DNA from: Scatocola faecipullorum
GTDB lineage: Bacteria; Pseudomonadota; Alphaproteobacteria; RF32; CAG-239
Direction: 5' to 3'
Assembly: GCA_018714685.1 (NCBI GenBank)
Contig: DVNC01000051.1
Location: 1-56,335, forward strand
DNA length: 56,335 bases
The notes under the pieces were generated by a model. That model worked only from the letters and a program-made list of their open reading frames with translations, was not told the DNA's origin and searched no databases. Below, one piece after another: positions 1-8,664 of the stretch. Numbering within the stretch: position 1 is the first letter of the stretch; each line of letters opens with the position of its first letter. Both the position numbers and the translations under genes were made by a program.

Positions 1-89
1 TTGATCAGCTGCAACAGCAGATACAGCCCCTCCGATATGACCGTTACCACAAAAAACGGTATCAGCCGGCGAACCGGGAAAGTGTTCAT
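1..89 (-). CDS. Partial membrane protein, N-terminus only
   Basis: Only the first 29 codons lie in the window and the gene runs off the left edge. The reading begins MNTFPVRRLIPFFVVTVISE and continues hydrophobic, so it looks like the first membrane segment of an inner-membrane protein. The ATG at 89 is chosen because an AGGAG ribosome-binding site sits about 8 bases upstream; the ATG six bases earlier is followed at once by a stop. It follows alaS on the same strand but is separated from it by a terminator hairpin and about 160 bases, so it is probably a separate transcript. Family unknown. Confidence 0.5.
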   Translation of the reverse strand, partial: MNTFPVRRLIPFFVVTVISEGLYLLLQLI

Positions 90-252
90 TTACATTCTCC
101 TGTCGAACTTTTATTTTTTTGAAAAATCTAAATTATTCTTTGGTTTTTGGCAATACAAAAGCAAAGTTATACCCGTATTATTTTAAAACCTTAGGTTTAG
201 ATGTGTGATTTTCGTTTTCGTGTCATGTATTACGAATAGTTACGTTAAAAAA

Positions 253-282
253 ATAAAACCCCAGATTTTTTCGGGGTTTTAT
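253..282 (-). terminator. Rho-independent terminator of alaS
   Basis: An ATAAAACCCC / GGGGTTTTAT stem with a short T/A-rich loop lies just past the alaS stop. Both arms are AT-flanked, so it could work in either direction, but only alaS reads into it. Confidence 0.75.
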
Positions 283-289
283 TGTTTGG

Positions 290-2920
290 TTAAATGGCTT
301 CTTTGACGGCATTGATAGCATCGGCAATTTTTTCGCCGTTGGGGCCGCCGGCCTGAGCCATGTCAGGGCGACCGCCGCCGCCTTGTCCGCCGACTGTCTG
401 AGAGGCAATGCGTACCAGGTCTATGGCCGAGTAACGACCGGTCAGATCTTTGGTGACGCCGACGACGATAGAGGCTTTGTCGTCTTTGTTGGAGGCGAGG
501 ACGACAATGCCGGAGCCCAGCTCGGGCGTGATTTCGTCAATGAAAGCTTTCAGCTCTTTGGGGTGAACATTGGGGATAGCACGGCCGACAAATTTGACTC
601 CGTTGACCAGTTCGAAATTGTCCCGGTTGTCAGCAGCTTTGTTGCTGGCAAAACGTTTTTTTACTTCAAAGAGGTCGTTTTCCAATTTCTTCTTTTCGTC
701 AAGAAGCTGTTTAATCCGGTTTTCCAAATCGTTCGGGTTGGTTTTCAGAATGTTGCTGGCTGCGTGGAGCTTGTCTTCGATATCCTGAACGAATTTTTCT
801 GCTCCGCGGCCGGTCAGGCATTCCAGACGGCGGATGCCGGCGGCAACAGCGCTTTCGGATACAATGTTGAAATAACCGATATCGCCGGTTTCTTTGACGT
901 GGGTTCCGCCGCAGAGTTCGCGGGAGAAGAGTTCTTTATCATCGCCCATTGACACAACGCGGACTTCATCGCCGTATTTTTCGCCAAACAGAGCCATGGC
1001 GCCGGATTTGATGGCATCTTCCTGCGACATCATGGTGGTGGTGACTTTATAGTTATGGCGAATGGCGTTATTGACGATATTTTCCACCTGGCGGATTTCC
1101 TCGGCGGTTACCTGTTTGGGGTGGGAAATGTCAAAGCGCATACGGTCAGGGCCGACTGCCGAGCCTTTTTGGGTGACATGCTCGCCGAGAACATCGCGCA
1201 AAGCCCGGTGCAGCAAGTGAGTAACCGAGTGGTTGGCGCAGATGTCTTTGCGGTTCTGCTCGTTAACGATAAAGGAGAGGTTGTCGCCGACTTTAACGGT
1301 TCCTTTGATCAATTTACAAAGGTGAGCGGAAATGCCGTCCAGTTTCTTTTTAACGTCGGTTACCTGAATTGTGACGCCGTCACCGCAGATGACGCCGGTA
1401 TCGCCAACTTGTCCGCCCATTTCGGCATAAAACGGGGTTTGATTGGCAACCAGCCAGAACTCGCCGCTGCTGACGGCGTTAATGGCTTCGTTATTAACAA
1501 CCAGTGCGGTTACCTGTCCGTCGGCGTGCAGTGTGGTATAGCCCAGAAATTCGGTTGCACCGAGTTTTTCCTGCAAGTCAAACCAGACTTTTTCGGTGCC
1601 GGCATCGCCGGAACCGGCCCAGTTTTTGCGGGCTTCGGCTTTTTGTTTGGCCATGGCTTCGTCAAAGCCTTTGGTATCGACTTTGATGTTTTTGCTCCGC
1701 AGCGCATCTTGCGTCAGGTCAAGCGGGAAGCCGTAAGTATCGTATAATTTGAAGGCAGTAGCACCGCTAAGTTCATCTCCTGCTTTAAGATTTGCCGTTT
1801 CATCGTCAAGAATTTTCAGGCCTTTGTCGAGGGTGCGGATAAAGCGGGTTTCTTCGGCTTTAATGGTTTCGGTAATCAAAGCTTCGGCCCGGTATAGTTC
1901 GGGATAAGCTTCGCCCATTTCGCGTTGCAGAGAGGGTAGCAGTTTGTAGAGCATGGGGTCGCGGACGCCGAGCAGCTGAATGTGACGCATAGCGCGGCGC
2001 ATAATCCGGCGCAGAACATAGCCGCGTCCTTCGTTGGAAGGCAAAACACCGTCGGCAATAAGAAATGCGGTTGAGCGCAGGTGGTCGGCAATAACGTTGT
2101 GAGACGCCTTTAACGGGCCGTTCGGGTCTGAGTTGGCCAGATTGGCGATGTCGGCGATCAGATTGCGGAAGAGGTCAATGTCGTAGTTGGAATGGACGCC
2201 CTGCAAAATGGCGGAAATACGTTCCAGTCCCATACCGGTATCGATACATTTCTGTTTCAACGGAATGCGGGAGCCGTCGGGCAGGTCTTCAAACTGGTCG
2301 AAAACGAGGTTCCAAATTTCAATCCAGCGGTCGCCGTCTTCTTCCGGCGTGCCGGGCAGGCCGCCCCAAACTTCGGGACCGTGATCGTAAAAAATTTCAG
2401 AGCAGGGGCCGCATGGACCGGTGTCGCCCATTTGCCAGAAATTGTCTTTGGTGGCAATGCGGATAATGCGGTCGTCGGGCAGGCCGGCAACCTTTTTCCA
2501 TATATTATAGGCTTCATCGTCGTTATGAAAGACGGTTACGGCCAGGCGGTCTTTGGGCAGGCCGAATTCTTTGGTGACCAGTTCCCAGGCCCAGGCAATG
2601 GCATCGTCTTTGAAATAGTCGCCGAAAGAGAAGTTGCCGAGCATTTCAAAAAACGTGTGGTGGCGGACGGTGTAGCCGACGTTGTCAAGGTCGTTGTGTT
2701 TGCCGCCGGCGCGGACGGATTTCTGCGATGTGGTTGCGCGGGTATAGTCGCGTTTTTCATTGCCGGTAAAGATATGTTTGAATTGCACCATGCCGGAGTT
2801 GGTAAACATCAGGGTCGGGTCATTATCCGGAACCAGAGACGAGGAAGGGATAATTTTATGGTCGTGTTTTGCGAAGTAATTCAGAAAAGTGCTTCGAATG
2901 TCTTTCAATGTTGCAGTCAT
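290..2920 (-). CDS. alaS: Alanyl-tRNA synthetase
   Basis: Charges tRNA-Ala with alanine in the cytoplasm. The 876-residue product has the standard order: class II catalytic domain (RSTFLNYFAKHDH near the start, GPCGPCSEIF about residue 165), tRNA-recognition helices, editing domain with zinc ligands in HSVTHLLH (about residue 562) and CGGTH (about 670), then a coiled-coil linker and a DHHA1-type C-terminal domain ending in a glycine-rich GGQGGGGRPDMAQAGG segment. Length is normal for the family. The ATG at 2920 gives the usual N-terminus; a TTG 18 bases upstream is possible but adds residues the family lacks. It lies downstream of the TspO-like gene with an 85-base gap and ends at a hairpin terminator. 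Identification is secure. Confidence 0.97.
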   Translation of the reverse strand: MTATLKDIRSTFLNYFAKHDHKIIPSSSLVPDNDPTLMFTNSGMVQFKHIFTGNEKRDYTRATTSQKSVRAGGKHNDLDNVGYTVRHHTFFEMLGNFSFGDYFKDDAIAWAWELVTKEFGLPKDRLAVTVFHNDDEAYNIWKKVAGLPDDRIIRIATKDNFWQMGDTGPCGPCSEIFYDHGPEVWGGLPGTPEEDGDRWIEIWNLVFDQFEDLPDGSRIPLKQKCIDTGMGLERISAILQGVHSNYDIDLFRNLIADIANLANSDPNGPLKASHNVIADHLRSTAFLIADGVLPSNEGRGYVLRRIMRRAMRHIQLLGVRDPMLYKLLPSLQREMGEAYPELYRAEALITETIKAEETRFIRTLDKGLKILDDETANLKAGDELSGATAFKLYDTYGFPLDLTQDALRSKNIKVDTKGFDEAMAKQKAEARKNWAGSGDAGTEKVWFDLQEKLGATEFLGYTTLHADGQVTALVVNNEAINAVSSGEFWLVANQTPFYAEMGGQVGDTGVICGDGVTIQVTDVKKKLDGISAHLCKLIKGTVKVGDNLSFIVNEQNRKDICANHSVTHLLHRALRDVLGEHVTQKGSAVGPDRMRFDISHPKQVTAEEIRQVENIVNNAIRHNYKVTTTMMSQEDAIKSGAMALFGEKYGDEVRVVSMGDDKELFSRELCGGTHVKETGDIGYFNIVSESAVAAGIRRLECLTGRGAEKFVQDIEDKLHAASNILKTNPNDLENRIKQLLDEKKKLENDLFEVKKRFASNKAADNRDNFELVNGVKFVGRAIPNVHPKELKAFIDEITPELGSGIVVLASNKDDKASIVVGVTKDLTGRYSAIDLVRIASQTVGGQGGGGRPDMAQAGGPNGEKIADAINAVKEAI

Positions 2921-3004
2921 AGTAACTTTATTTCCCAAATGCAGTTTGATTTAAATCTGATATTTTTTAGATTATTTTGGGATAAGAGTCCAGCAAATTT
3001 TTGA

Positions 3005-3487
3005 TTAAAATTCAACGACGGCGCCCTGAGCGTAGAGAAAAACGAAATTCAGAAATCCGGCATAGCAGAGCCAGAGGAGATAAGGGTAGTTCAGATAAGC
3101 GGCAAGCGGGCGTATCTGTTTGAAAACCTTAATCATCTGCCAGACAACCACCGCCAGAAAAACGATAACGCCGAAAGCCGCGCCGAGCATGCCTTCGTAG
3201 AAAAAGAGAAACGTCCAGATAATCTGCAGCAGAAGCTGGGCGACAAACAATTGTCCTGCGGTTTGCCGCAGAGATGACGCGGCGGTTAAAATTTGGTAGA
3301 AAGAGACAATCATCAAACCATAGATCAAAGCCCACACCGGTGCAAAAATTTCATTGGGCGGCGTTACGGCCGGTTTTTCAAAGGATTCATACCAGTTGGC
3401 AATGCCGTAACGGGTAAAATAGCTGCAGAGCCATGCGGTTATGACGACCAGAGCAGTGCTGTACAGAAATTTGGCGAGTTTGGCCAT
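3005..3487 (-). CDS. TspO/MBR family tryptophan-rich sensory protein
   Basis: A 160-residue inner-membrane protein of the TspO (peripheral benzodiazepine receptor) family, which binds porphyrins and related ligands. Five hydrophobic segments are visible, about residues 8-25, 50-68, 78-95, 100-118 and 130-152. The family signature is present: WYESFEKPAVTPPNEIFAPV, followed by WALIYG, then WTFLFF in the middle and a LNFVFLY-type last helix. Start ATG follows an AAGGAG-like site. It shares orientation with alaS but no functional link is visible. The ligand cannot be told from sequence; some family members act as regulators of tetrapyrrole metabolism or oxidative stress. Confidence 0.88.
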   Translation of the reverse strand: MAKLAKFLYSTALVVITAWLCSYFTRYGIANWYESFEKPAVTPPNEIFAPVWALIYGLMIVSFYQILTAASSLRQTAGQLFVAQLLLQIIWTFLFFYEGMLGAAFGVIVFLAVVVWQMIKVFKQIRPLAAYLNYPYLLWLCYAGFLNFVFLYAQGAVVEF

Positions 3488-3579
3488 GTTTTTTCTCCTT
3501 GTTGGTTTAACAACTCGGAAATAATTCTTTTTCGGTCTTTTTCAATATTAAAAATAATGACGAAAATAGTAAAAATTTC

Positions 3580-3608
3580 TTGATTTTTTGTCAAAAATAT
3601 GCTTTATA
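3580..3608 (+). promoter_or_regulatory. Sigma70-type promoter of the RNase J-like gene
   Basis: TTGATT and TTTATA are separated by 17 bases. The predicted start of transcription is near 3615, about 25 bases before the ATG at 3640. This also rules out an upstream TTG at 3580 as the translation start. Confidence 0.5.
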
Positions 3609-3639
3609 TAAGGCAATTTCACACATTGGGGAGGGCATT

Positions 3640-5616
3640 ATGTCCAAAAATGATAAGAAAAACATGACTAAGTGGAACCGGGCGGCAGTTGCCGTCAACG
3701 AAGCGGGAACAAAGGTTGAATTTGTCGGCGGAGTGAACCGGGACCGTATCGGCGGCAACTGCATGGTCATTGGGCATACCAATGAAAAAGGCGAGACCGT
3801 ACGGGCAATGTTTGATTTGGGCAGTTTGTTTACTCCTTATGAATCCGGCTTTACGGCGGCTTATCCCGATGTGAGCGACTATTTTGACCGCACCGATCCC
3901 GACAGCGGCCAGGTGACCAAGGCGATTAAACCGACGGCGGTTCTGTGTTTAACCCATGCCCATGAAGACCATATCGGCGCGCTGATGAACTATATCCGCA
4001 TGGGGTACGAACTGCCTCCGATTAAAGCGAGCGGCTTTACCCGCAGTTTGATTCGCAAAGCTTTTGCGCAGATGGGCATGCAGCCGCCGTTTATTGAAAA
4101 AATCAATCCGGGCGACCGGATTATGATTGGGACGGATATGGAGATCGAACCGTTTATGGTCAGTCACAGTGTGGTTGACGCAATGGGTTTCCATACCTTG
4201 ACCAAAGTTGACGGCAAGCCTTATGCCGGCATTATCAATAACGGCGATTTTCTGGTTGAAGAGAATATGCCGGTGGGACAGAGCTTTAATTTTGAAACCT
4301 ATACCGATTTGCTGAAGCGAAAGCTGACCACCAATGTTCAGATAGATTCAACATCTACGGTGCCGAACGGTTCGGAACGCATCGGTTTTGAACAGGCGGT
4401 GCAGAATACCCTGCAGGTGATTGAGGCGAATTCGGATCGCAGTCTGATTGTTTCTCCGGTTATTTCCCGCAGTGTCGAGAATATTGCCATAGATATAGCC
4501 GCAGCCCGAAAACTGGGCACGAAAGTGTATTTGGAAGGCAAATGGCTGCAGTTGGTTAAACAGGCAATGACGGACAGCGGACATCTGGATTTTGACGATG
4601 TGGTTTACCGGGGTGCGCTTGACCAATATTTGGCAGACAAAGGCGTTAAAAGAAAATATGTTGTCTGCACCGGAGCTTTTGCGCAGGGGCTGGAAGAATA
4701 TAATCACAATCGCAGCGACTTGTCTAATATTCCGATGGCTTCGGCGACCCGGATGGCTTTGGGACTGCATCAGGATATTCGCTTGGGGCGCAATGTTCTG
4801 GTTTTGGCCCGGCAGCGGATTATTGACGAGATTAACGGTAAAACCGGTCCGCAGATGCTGCAGATGATGGCTGCGCAGGGAGCAAAAGTGGTTATTACGC
4901 CATGCGGCCGTCAAATCGGCGATTTTGAACAGGTCAGAATGCAGGATTCCGGACATATCAATGCCCGTGCGCTGGGAAATCTGGTCGATGTTATCCGGCA
5001 GCATGCGCCGGAGGCGATATTTACGCCGATTCACGGCAATCCGCAGCAATGCGGACACACCAAGCAGATTATTGAGCAGCACGGCGGCAAAGTTTCGCTG
5101 GCCGAAAATCTGGAAGTTATGAAAGTCGGGCGGAAGCTGGCGGTGAATGAAGCGCAGCCGTATCGTCCGGTTACCTGGATTGCGGTTAAGAATATTTTTC
5201 AGAACCCGATTAAACCTAATCCCAATATTCCGGCCGAAGGCCTGACCGAATTTTGGCGAATCGATGATTTTTATATGCCGATTGAAAAAATCTGCGAAGT
5301 TGTCAATCAGCCGATTACCAAGAGCCCGTATGCCCTGCGGACGGTTTCTTCAAGTCAGAACGTTTTGGACGATACGGCGGAAGATGTTATTTTGGATGAC
5401 GAGCCGATGCGTCTGTCGCCGAAAGAAGCCAAGTTCGGCGGCAGGAAAAAATGGAAGAAAGCCGCAGCCGAGCAGGCGGGAACGGGACGGCTGAGCAAAA
5501 AGGAATATAAAAAGAAAAAAGCTCTGGAAGCAATTGCCGCCTATCAGCGGAGTCTGCAAGCCGACAAACAGAACAATATTCAAATTCTGCGGGCAAGGAA
5601 AGAAAAATTGCGCTAG
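3640..5616 (+). CDS. Ribonuclease J-type metallo-beta-lactamase/beta-CASP nuclease
   Basis: A 658-residue nuclease of the metallo-beta-lactamase/beta-CASP superfamily, closest in layout to RNase J, which processes and degrades RNA with 5'-exo and endo activity. The zinc-binding motif THAHEDHIG is at about residues 104-112. The beta-CASP region follows with DSTSTVPNGSE, VVCTGAFAQG and SGHINARAL, and a final FTPIHGNPQQCGHT element matches the C-terminal metal-binding histidine block of RNase J. About 60 residues at the C-terminus are lysine/arginine-rich (KKEYKKKKALEA) and could bind RNA. It is longer than usual RNase J (about 550) and the motifs are divergent. The ATG at 3640 has a GGGGAGGG site just upstream. 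A terminator closes the gene, so it appears monocistronic. Confidence 0.82.
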   Translation: MSKNDKKNMTKWNRAAVAVNEAGTKVEFVGGVNRDRIGGNCMVIGHTNEKGETVRAMFDLGSLFTPYESGFTAAYPDVSDYFDRTDPDSGQVTKAIKPTAVLCLTHAHEDHIGALMNYIRMGYELPPIKASGFTRSLIRKAFAQMGMQPPFIEKINPGDRIMIGTDMEIEPFMVSHSVVDAMGFHTLTKVDGKPYAGIINNGDFLVEENMPVGQSFNFETYTDLLKRKLTTNVQIDSTSTVPNGSERIGFEQAVQNTLQVIEANSDRSLIVSPVISRSVENIAIDIAAARKLGTKVYLEGKWLQLVKQAMTDSGHLDFDDVVYRGALDQYLADKGVKRKYVVCTGAFAQGLEEYNHNRSDLSNIPMASATRMALGLHQDIRLGRNVLVLARQRIIDEINGKTGPQMLQMMAAQGAKVVITPCGRQIGDFEQVRMQDSGHINARALGNLVDVIRQHAPEAIFTPIHGNPQQCGHTKQIIEQHGGKVSLAENLEVMKVGRKLAVNEAQPYRPVTWIAVKNIFQNPIKPNPNIPAEGLTEFWRIDDFYMPIEKICEVVNQPITKSPYALRTVSSSQNVLDDTAEDVILDDEPMRLSPKEAKFGGRKKWKKAAAEQAGTGRLSKKEYKKKKALEAIAAYQRSLQADKQNNIQILRARKEKLR

Positions 5617-5635
5617 GGCGGAAAATATGGTTGAA

Positions 5636-5670
5636 AATAAAGCATGCCGCGGGTATGCTTTATTTGTTTT
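5636..5670 (+). terminator. Terminator after the RNase J-like gene
   Basis: A perfect 10-bp stem AATAAAGCAT / ATGCTTTATT with a GC-rich loop, followed by TGTTTT. Confidence 0.7.
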
Positions 5671-5682
5671 AAAGAGGTGAAA

Positions 5683-6378
5683 ATGGAATTTCCGGCAGAA
5701 CTGGTCAGGGGTGAAATTGTCAAGTGTTATAAAAATCTGATTTTGGACGTGCAAATCGGAGACGAGGTGGTGCCGGTTTTTTGTCCGGAGCTTGATGCCC
5801 GGCAGAAAATTTATGTTCCGGGGGCGGAAGTCTGGCTTTTGCCGACCGGCAATCCGCGGCGGCGGCTGAAGTATGAAACGCAGATGATTAACCGGGACGG
5901 CAGTTTGATTATGATTAATCCGACTTATGCGGAAGTTTTGCTGGAAGAAGCTTTTTCCGCCGGGTTGCTGACGGATTTTTCCGCTTATAACCGCCTGCGC
6001 CGGGTTGATGAGAGCGACGATGTCAGCTATGCGCAGCTGGAATTTTCCAACGAGAGGGAAGAAAAGTGCTATGTTTATGCGGTGAGCATTTACAATAAGC
6101 AGGGGGCTTGCGTCGTGTTTCCTTCCTTTATTAATTTTTTTGAAATGGAAATGTTCAGCGAGTTTGCCAAGCTGCGGGAAATGGGACACGAAACCCGGGT
6201 GGTGCTGATTGTGCCGCGGGAAGACTGTGCCGATATCAAATTTGTGTGGAATATTGCGCCGATGGCGGCGGCCAAGATTTTTGACGAGGCAAAAAACGGG
6301 TTGAAATTTTGCGGATATGCTTGCACAATCAGCGATAAGAGTATAAAGATAACTCGAAAGATGAAAATTTTATATTAG
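5683..6378 (+). CDS. sfsA: SfsA family protein
   Basis: A 231-residue cytoplasmic protein of the SfsA family (DNA/RNA nuclease-like; named from sugar fermentation stimulation in E. coli, exact role unsettled). The N-terminal OB-fold part reads LVRGEIVKCYKN then FCPELDA and VPGAEVWL, matching the 'CPNTGAM...PG..V' block of SfsA, and the C-terminal half keeps GHETRVVLIVPR and ISIKI-like segments. The nuclease-like motif that normally reads E-V-K is here YAVSIY, so catalytic residues appear altered. The ATG at 5683 has an AGAGGTG site; an upstream ATG at 5644 lies inside the terminator stem. The map gene starts 10 bases after the stop, so the two are probably co-transcribed. Confidence 0.75.
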   Translation: MEFPAELVRGEIVKCYKNLILDVQIGDEVVPVFCPELDARQKIYVPGAEVWLLPTGNPRRRLKYETQMINRDGSLIMINPTYAEVLLEEAFSAGLLTDFSAYNRLRRVDESDDVSYAQLEFSNEREEKCYVYAVSIYNKQGACVVFPSFINFFEMEMFSEFAKLREMGHETRVVLIVPREDCADIKFVWNIAPMAAAKIFDEAKNGLKFCGYACTISDKSIKITRKMKILY

Positions 6379-6388
6379 GAGAAAAACG

Positions 6389-7195
6389 TTGGCTGTTAAA
6401 AGAAGAGACGGAATTATGATTTATGATGCTGCCGATTATGAGGGAATGCGCAAGGCAGGCAAAGTGGCGGCCGAATGTCTCGACTATATCACCCCTTATG
6501 TTCAGGTCGGGGTGACAACCGGAGAGCTTGACGATTTGTGCCGGGAATTTATGATTAACAAAGGTGCCGTTCCTGCCTGTTTGGGGTATCACGGCTATCC
6601 GAAGTCAACCTGCATTTCGATAAACCATGTCATTTGTCACGGTATTCCGGGGCCGGATCGTAAGCTGGCCGACGGCGATATTCTGAATATTGATGTGACG
6701 GCGATTGTTGACGGCTGGTACGGCGACACCAGCCGGATGTATTATGCCGGAAAGCCCAAGCTGAAGGCAACCCGTTTGTGCGACGTGACTTATGAATGCA
6801 TGATGCGGGGCATTGATGTGGTTAAACCGGGAGCCCATTTCGGCGATATCGGTTATGTGATTGCCGAATATGCTCACAAATACGGTTATTCGGTGGTTGA
6901 CATGTTTTGCGGTCACGGCGTGGGAAAAGTTTTTCATGATGCGCCGAATGTGATGCATATTGCCAATAAAGGCACGGGACCGATTATGGAAGAGGGAATG
7001 ATTTTTACCATTGAGCCGATGATTAATATCGGACGTCCGGACGGAATTATTCTGCAAAACGGCTGGACGGCGGTGACCCGCGACAAATCCCTTTCGGCTC
7101 AGTTCGAGCATTCTCTGGCGGTTACCAAAGACGGTTATGAAGTCTTTACCTATTCGCCGAAGGGAATGGATAAGCCCCCTTATAAGATTGACTAG
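6389..7195 (+). CDS. map: Type I methionine aminopeptidase
   Basis: Removes the initiator methionine from nascent proteins. The 268-residue product has the five metal ligands of type I enzymes in the right context: the two aspartates in NIDVTAIVDGWYGDTS (about 102 and 113), the histidine in GHGVGKVFHDAPNV, and glutamates in FTIEPMINIG and QFEHSLAVT. The start is taken as a TTG at 6389 because TAGGAG lies 8 bases upstream; the ATG at 6416 is the alternative and has no comparable site. It follows sfsA by 10 bases and precedes radC by 4 bases, so sfsA-map-radC probably form one operon. Confidence 0.95.
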   Translation: MAVKRRDGIMIYDAADYEGMRKAGKVAAECLDYITPYVQVGVTTGELDDLCREFMINKGAVPACLGYHGYPKSTCISINHVICHGIPGPDRKLADGDILNIDVTAIVDGWYGDTSRMYYAGKPKLKATRLCDVTYECMMRGIDVVKPGAHFGDIGYVIAEYAHKYGYSVVDMFCGHGVGKVFHDAPNVMHIANKGTGPIMEEGMIFTIEPMINIGRPDGIILQNGWTAVTRDKSLSAQFEHSLAVTKDGYEVFTYSPKGMDKPPYKID

Positions 7196-7199
7196 ATTT

Positions 7200-7928
7200 A
7201 TGAACAAAACGAAAGAAAATACCGGTGTTGACGTCAAGCCGGACAATTCCGGACACAGAGAACGGCTGAAAAAGCGTTTTATGCTTGGCGGCGGCAGAGA
7301 TTTTCCCGACTATGAGATGCTGGAGCTTTTGCTGACGCTGTCTATTCCTCGGCGTGACGTGAAACAGATTGCAAAGCAGCTGCTTGCGAAGTTCGGCAGT
7401 TTTGCCGGTGTTATTAATGCGCCGGCGGCTGCATTATATGAAGTTCCGTATGTTAAGGAAAACAGTTATGTCGTTTTCAGTATCGTCAGAGAAGCCGCGA
7501 TCCGTTCAAGCTGGAGCAGTCTGCAGGATAAGGCGGCTCCGGTTATCAGCAACTGGGATGCGATGATTGATTATTGCCGGACGGCAATCGGCCATCGGGA
7601 TGTGGAGGAGTTTCGGATTATTTTTCTTGATACTAAGCTACAGGTTATCGGGGAAGAAGTTCAGCAGCGGGGAACGATTAATCAGGTTTCGATTCATCCG
7701 CGCGAAGTTATTAAGGCGGCAATGTTTCGCGGGGCCAGAGCCATTATTCTGGTTCATAATCATCCGTCGGGTGATGTGACGCCGTCGCATGCCGATTTGG
7801 ATATTACCAATAAAATCAATGTTGCGGCCCATGCGGTGGGAATTAAGCTGTTTGATCACTTGATTGTCAGCAAAAACGGCTATTACAGTTTCAAAGATCA
7901 CGGGTTGATTGCAGAGTTGAAAAATTAA
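7200..7928 (+). CDS. radC: RadC family JAB/MPN protein
   Basis: A 242-residue protein of the RadC/UPF0758 family. The N-terminal part carries helix-hairpin-helix-like sequence (YEMLELLLTLSIPRRDVKQI, then LLAKFGSF). The C-terminal MPN domain holds the JAMM metal motif HNHPSGDVTPSHAD starting near residue 186. The function of RadC is uncertain: the JAMM motif implies a metal-dependent hydrolase and the family is often linked to DNA processing. The ATG at 7200 lies 4 bases after the map stop; an upstream extension overlapping map is unlikely. Confidence 0.92.
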   Translation: MNKTKENTGVDVKPDNSGHRERLKKRFMLGGGRDFPDYEMLELLLTLSIPRRDVKQIAKQLLAKFGSFAGVINAPAAALYEVPYVKENSYVVFSIVREAAIRSSWSSLQDKAAPVISNWDAMIDYCRTAIGHRDVEEFRIIFLDTKLQVIGEEVQQRGTINQVSIHPREVIKAAMFRGARAIILVHNHPSGDVTPSHADLDITNKINVAAHAVGIKLFDHLIVSKNGYYSFKDHGLIAELKN

Positions 7929-7985
7929 GCTTGCATTTTAATTTATTTTGGATAAGGTATTGTGCGTTGAGCATTGATTGACCGG

Positions 7986-8104
7986 TTGTTGAGCGGTTTT
8001 GCGGGAGCAAAAAAGCGAGACTAGCAAACCAACGGGGCGAGCAAAGCAAAATGTCGGAGATTATTGTGAAAGTAAAGTTTTTTAACGGGACATAGCTCAG
8101 CCTG
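7986..8104 (+). repeat. Direct repeat R1, copy 1, ending in a tRNA-Pro 5' fragment
   Basis: 119 bases that recur at 8195-8313 with only a few mismatches, a period of 209 bases. The unit begins TTGTTGAGCGGTTTTGCGG, contains AAGCGAGACTAGCAAACC, and ends with the first 19 bases of tRNA-Pro. In this copy the tRNA sequence breaks off after CAGCCTG. Confidence 0.85.
8086..8104 (+). pseudogene. tRNA-Pro 5' fragment
   Basis: Nineteen bases (CGGGACATAGCTCAGCCTG) identical to the 5' end of the intact tRNA-Pro at 8295. A degraded echo of the anticodon arm (GCTTGCTTTGGG) follows about 20 bases later, so this looks like a decayed tRNA copy from a local duplication. Confidence 0.7.
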
Positions 8105-8194
8105 ACCGGCCGCCGGTTGCGATTTGTGCTTGCTTTGGGCTTGAGGAAGAAAAAGCTGCCGGGGGCAGGTTTTTCGACGAAAGGTGCAGTTTGA

Positions 8195-8313
8195 TTGTTG
8201 AGCGGTTTTGCGGAAGCAAAGAAGCGAGACTAGCAAACCAACGGGGCGAGCAAAGCAAAATATCGGAGATTATTGTGAAAGTAAAGTTTTTTAACGGGAC
8301 ATAGCTCAGCCTG
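8195..8313 (+). repeat. Direct repeat R1, copy 2, leading into intact tRNA-Pro
   Basis: Second copy of the 119-base unit. Here the terminal 19 bases are the true start of the functional tRNA-Pro gene. Confidence 0.85.
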
Positions 8314-8371
8314 GTAGAGCGCTTGCTTTGGGAGCAAGATGCCGACGGTTCGAATCCGCCTGTCCCGACCA
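8295..8371 (+). tRNA. tRNA-Pro (TGG)
   Basis: 77 bases with a perfect 7-bp acceptor stem CGGGACA / TGTCCCG, D-arm GCTC...GAGC, anticodon stem CTTGC/GCAAG enclosing loop TTTGGGA (anticodon TGG at 8329-8331), T-arm with GGTTCGAATCC and an encoded CCA end. It is followed directly by a strong hairpin terminator. Confidence 0.96.
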
Positions 8372-8372
8372 G

Positions 8373-8411
8373 ATACAACAAAAGCCACCGTTTAGGTGGC
8401 TTTTGTTGTAT
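8373..8411 (+). terminator. Terminator after tRNA-Pro
   Basis: A perfect 17-bp stem (ATACAACAAAAGCCACC and its complement) with a 5-base loop, starting one base after the tRNA CCA. Confidence 0.85.
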
Positions 8412-8531
8412 CTGAAATGTCGGACACAGGATTTGAACCGTCGAGAAGACGGTTCGACTACCAGCAATAGGCGAGACGGGAGTATCGCCGGTTTTGCTTA
8501 AAAGCAAAAATTGCGCCTGTGCGCTGAAAGC

Positions 8532-8551
8532 AATCCGCCTGTCCCGACCAG
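8532..8551 (+). pseudogene. tRNA-Pro 3' fragment
   Basis: Twenty bases identical to 8353-8372, that is the T-arm, acceptor strand, CCA and one following base of tRNA-Pro. It is followed by its own terminator-like hairpin (AAAGCCGCC...GGTGGCTTT). It fits a second tRNA copy that has lost its 5' part. Confidence 0.75.
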
Positions 8552-8557
8552 TAAAGG

Positions 8558-8584
8558 AAAGCCGCCTTCAGGGGTGGCTTTTTT
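8558..8584 (+). terminator. Terminator after the tRNA-Pro 3' fragment
   Basis: Stem AAAGCCGCC / GGTGGCTTT with loop TTCAGG and a T-run after it. Related to, but shorter than, the terminator of the intact tRNA-Pro. Confidence 0.65.
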
Positions 8585-8664
8585 AGTAATCGGAACGAGC
8601 GGAAACGCTTTATGATTTATGAGGGAAGGTGAGAGGATTTATCGCTATTTTCCGCAGATTTTAC

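Noticed and set aside
383..1747. Long plus-strand ORFs inside alaS
   Set aside because: Antisense shadows of alaS; no initiation signals and repetitive valine/phenylalanine/glycine composition.
8097..8507. 136-codon minus-strand ORF across the tRNA-Pro region
   Set aside because: It is the antisense of tRNA-Pro, its terminator and the direct repeats; the peptide GGFEPSASC-type string is the usual by-product of tRNA genes.
8353..8551. 20-base duplication of the tRNA-Pro 3' end as attachment sites of an integrated element
   Set aside because: Only about 160 bases lie between the copies and there is no integrase, so no element is present now; local duplication explains it equally well.
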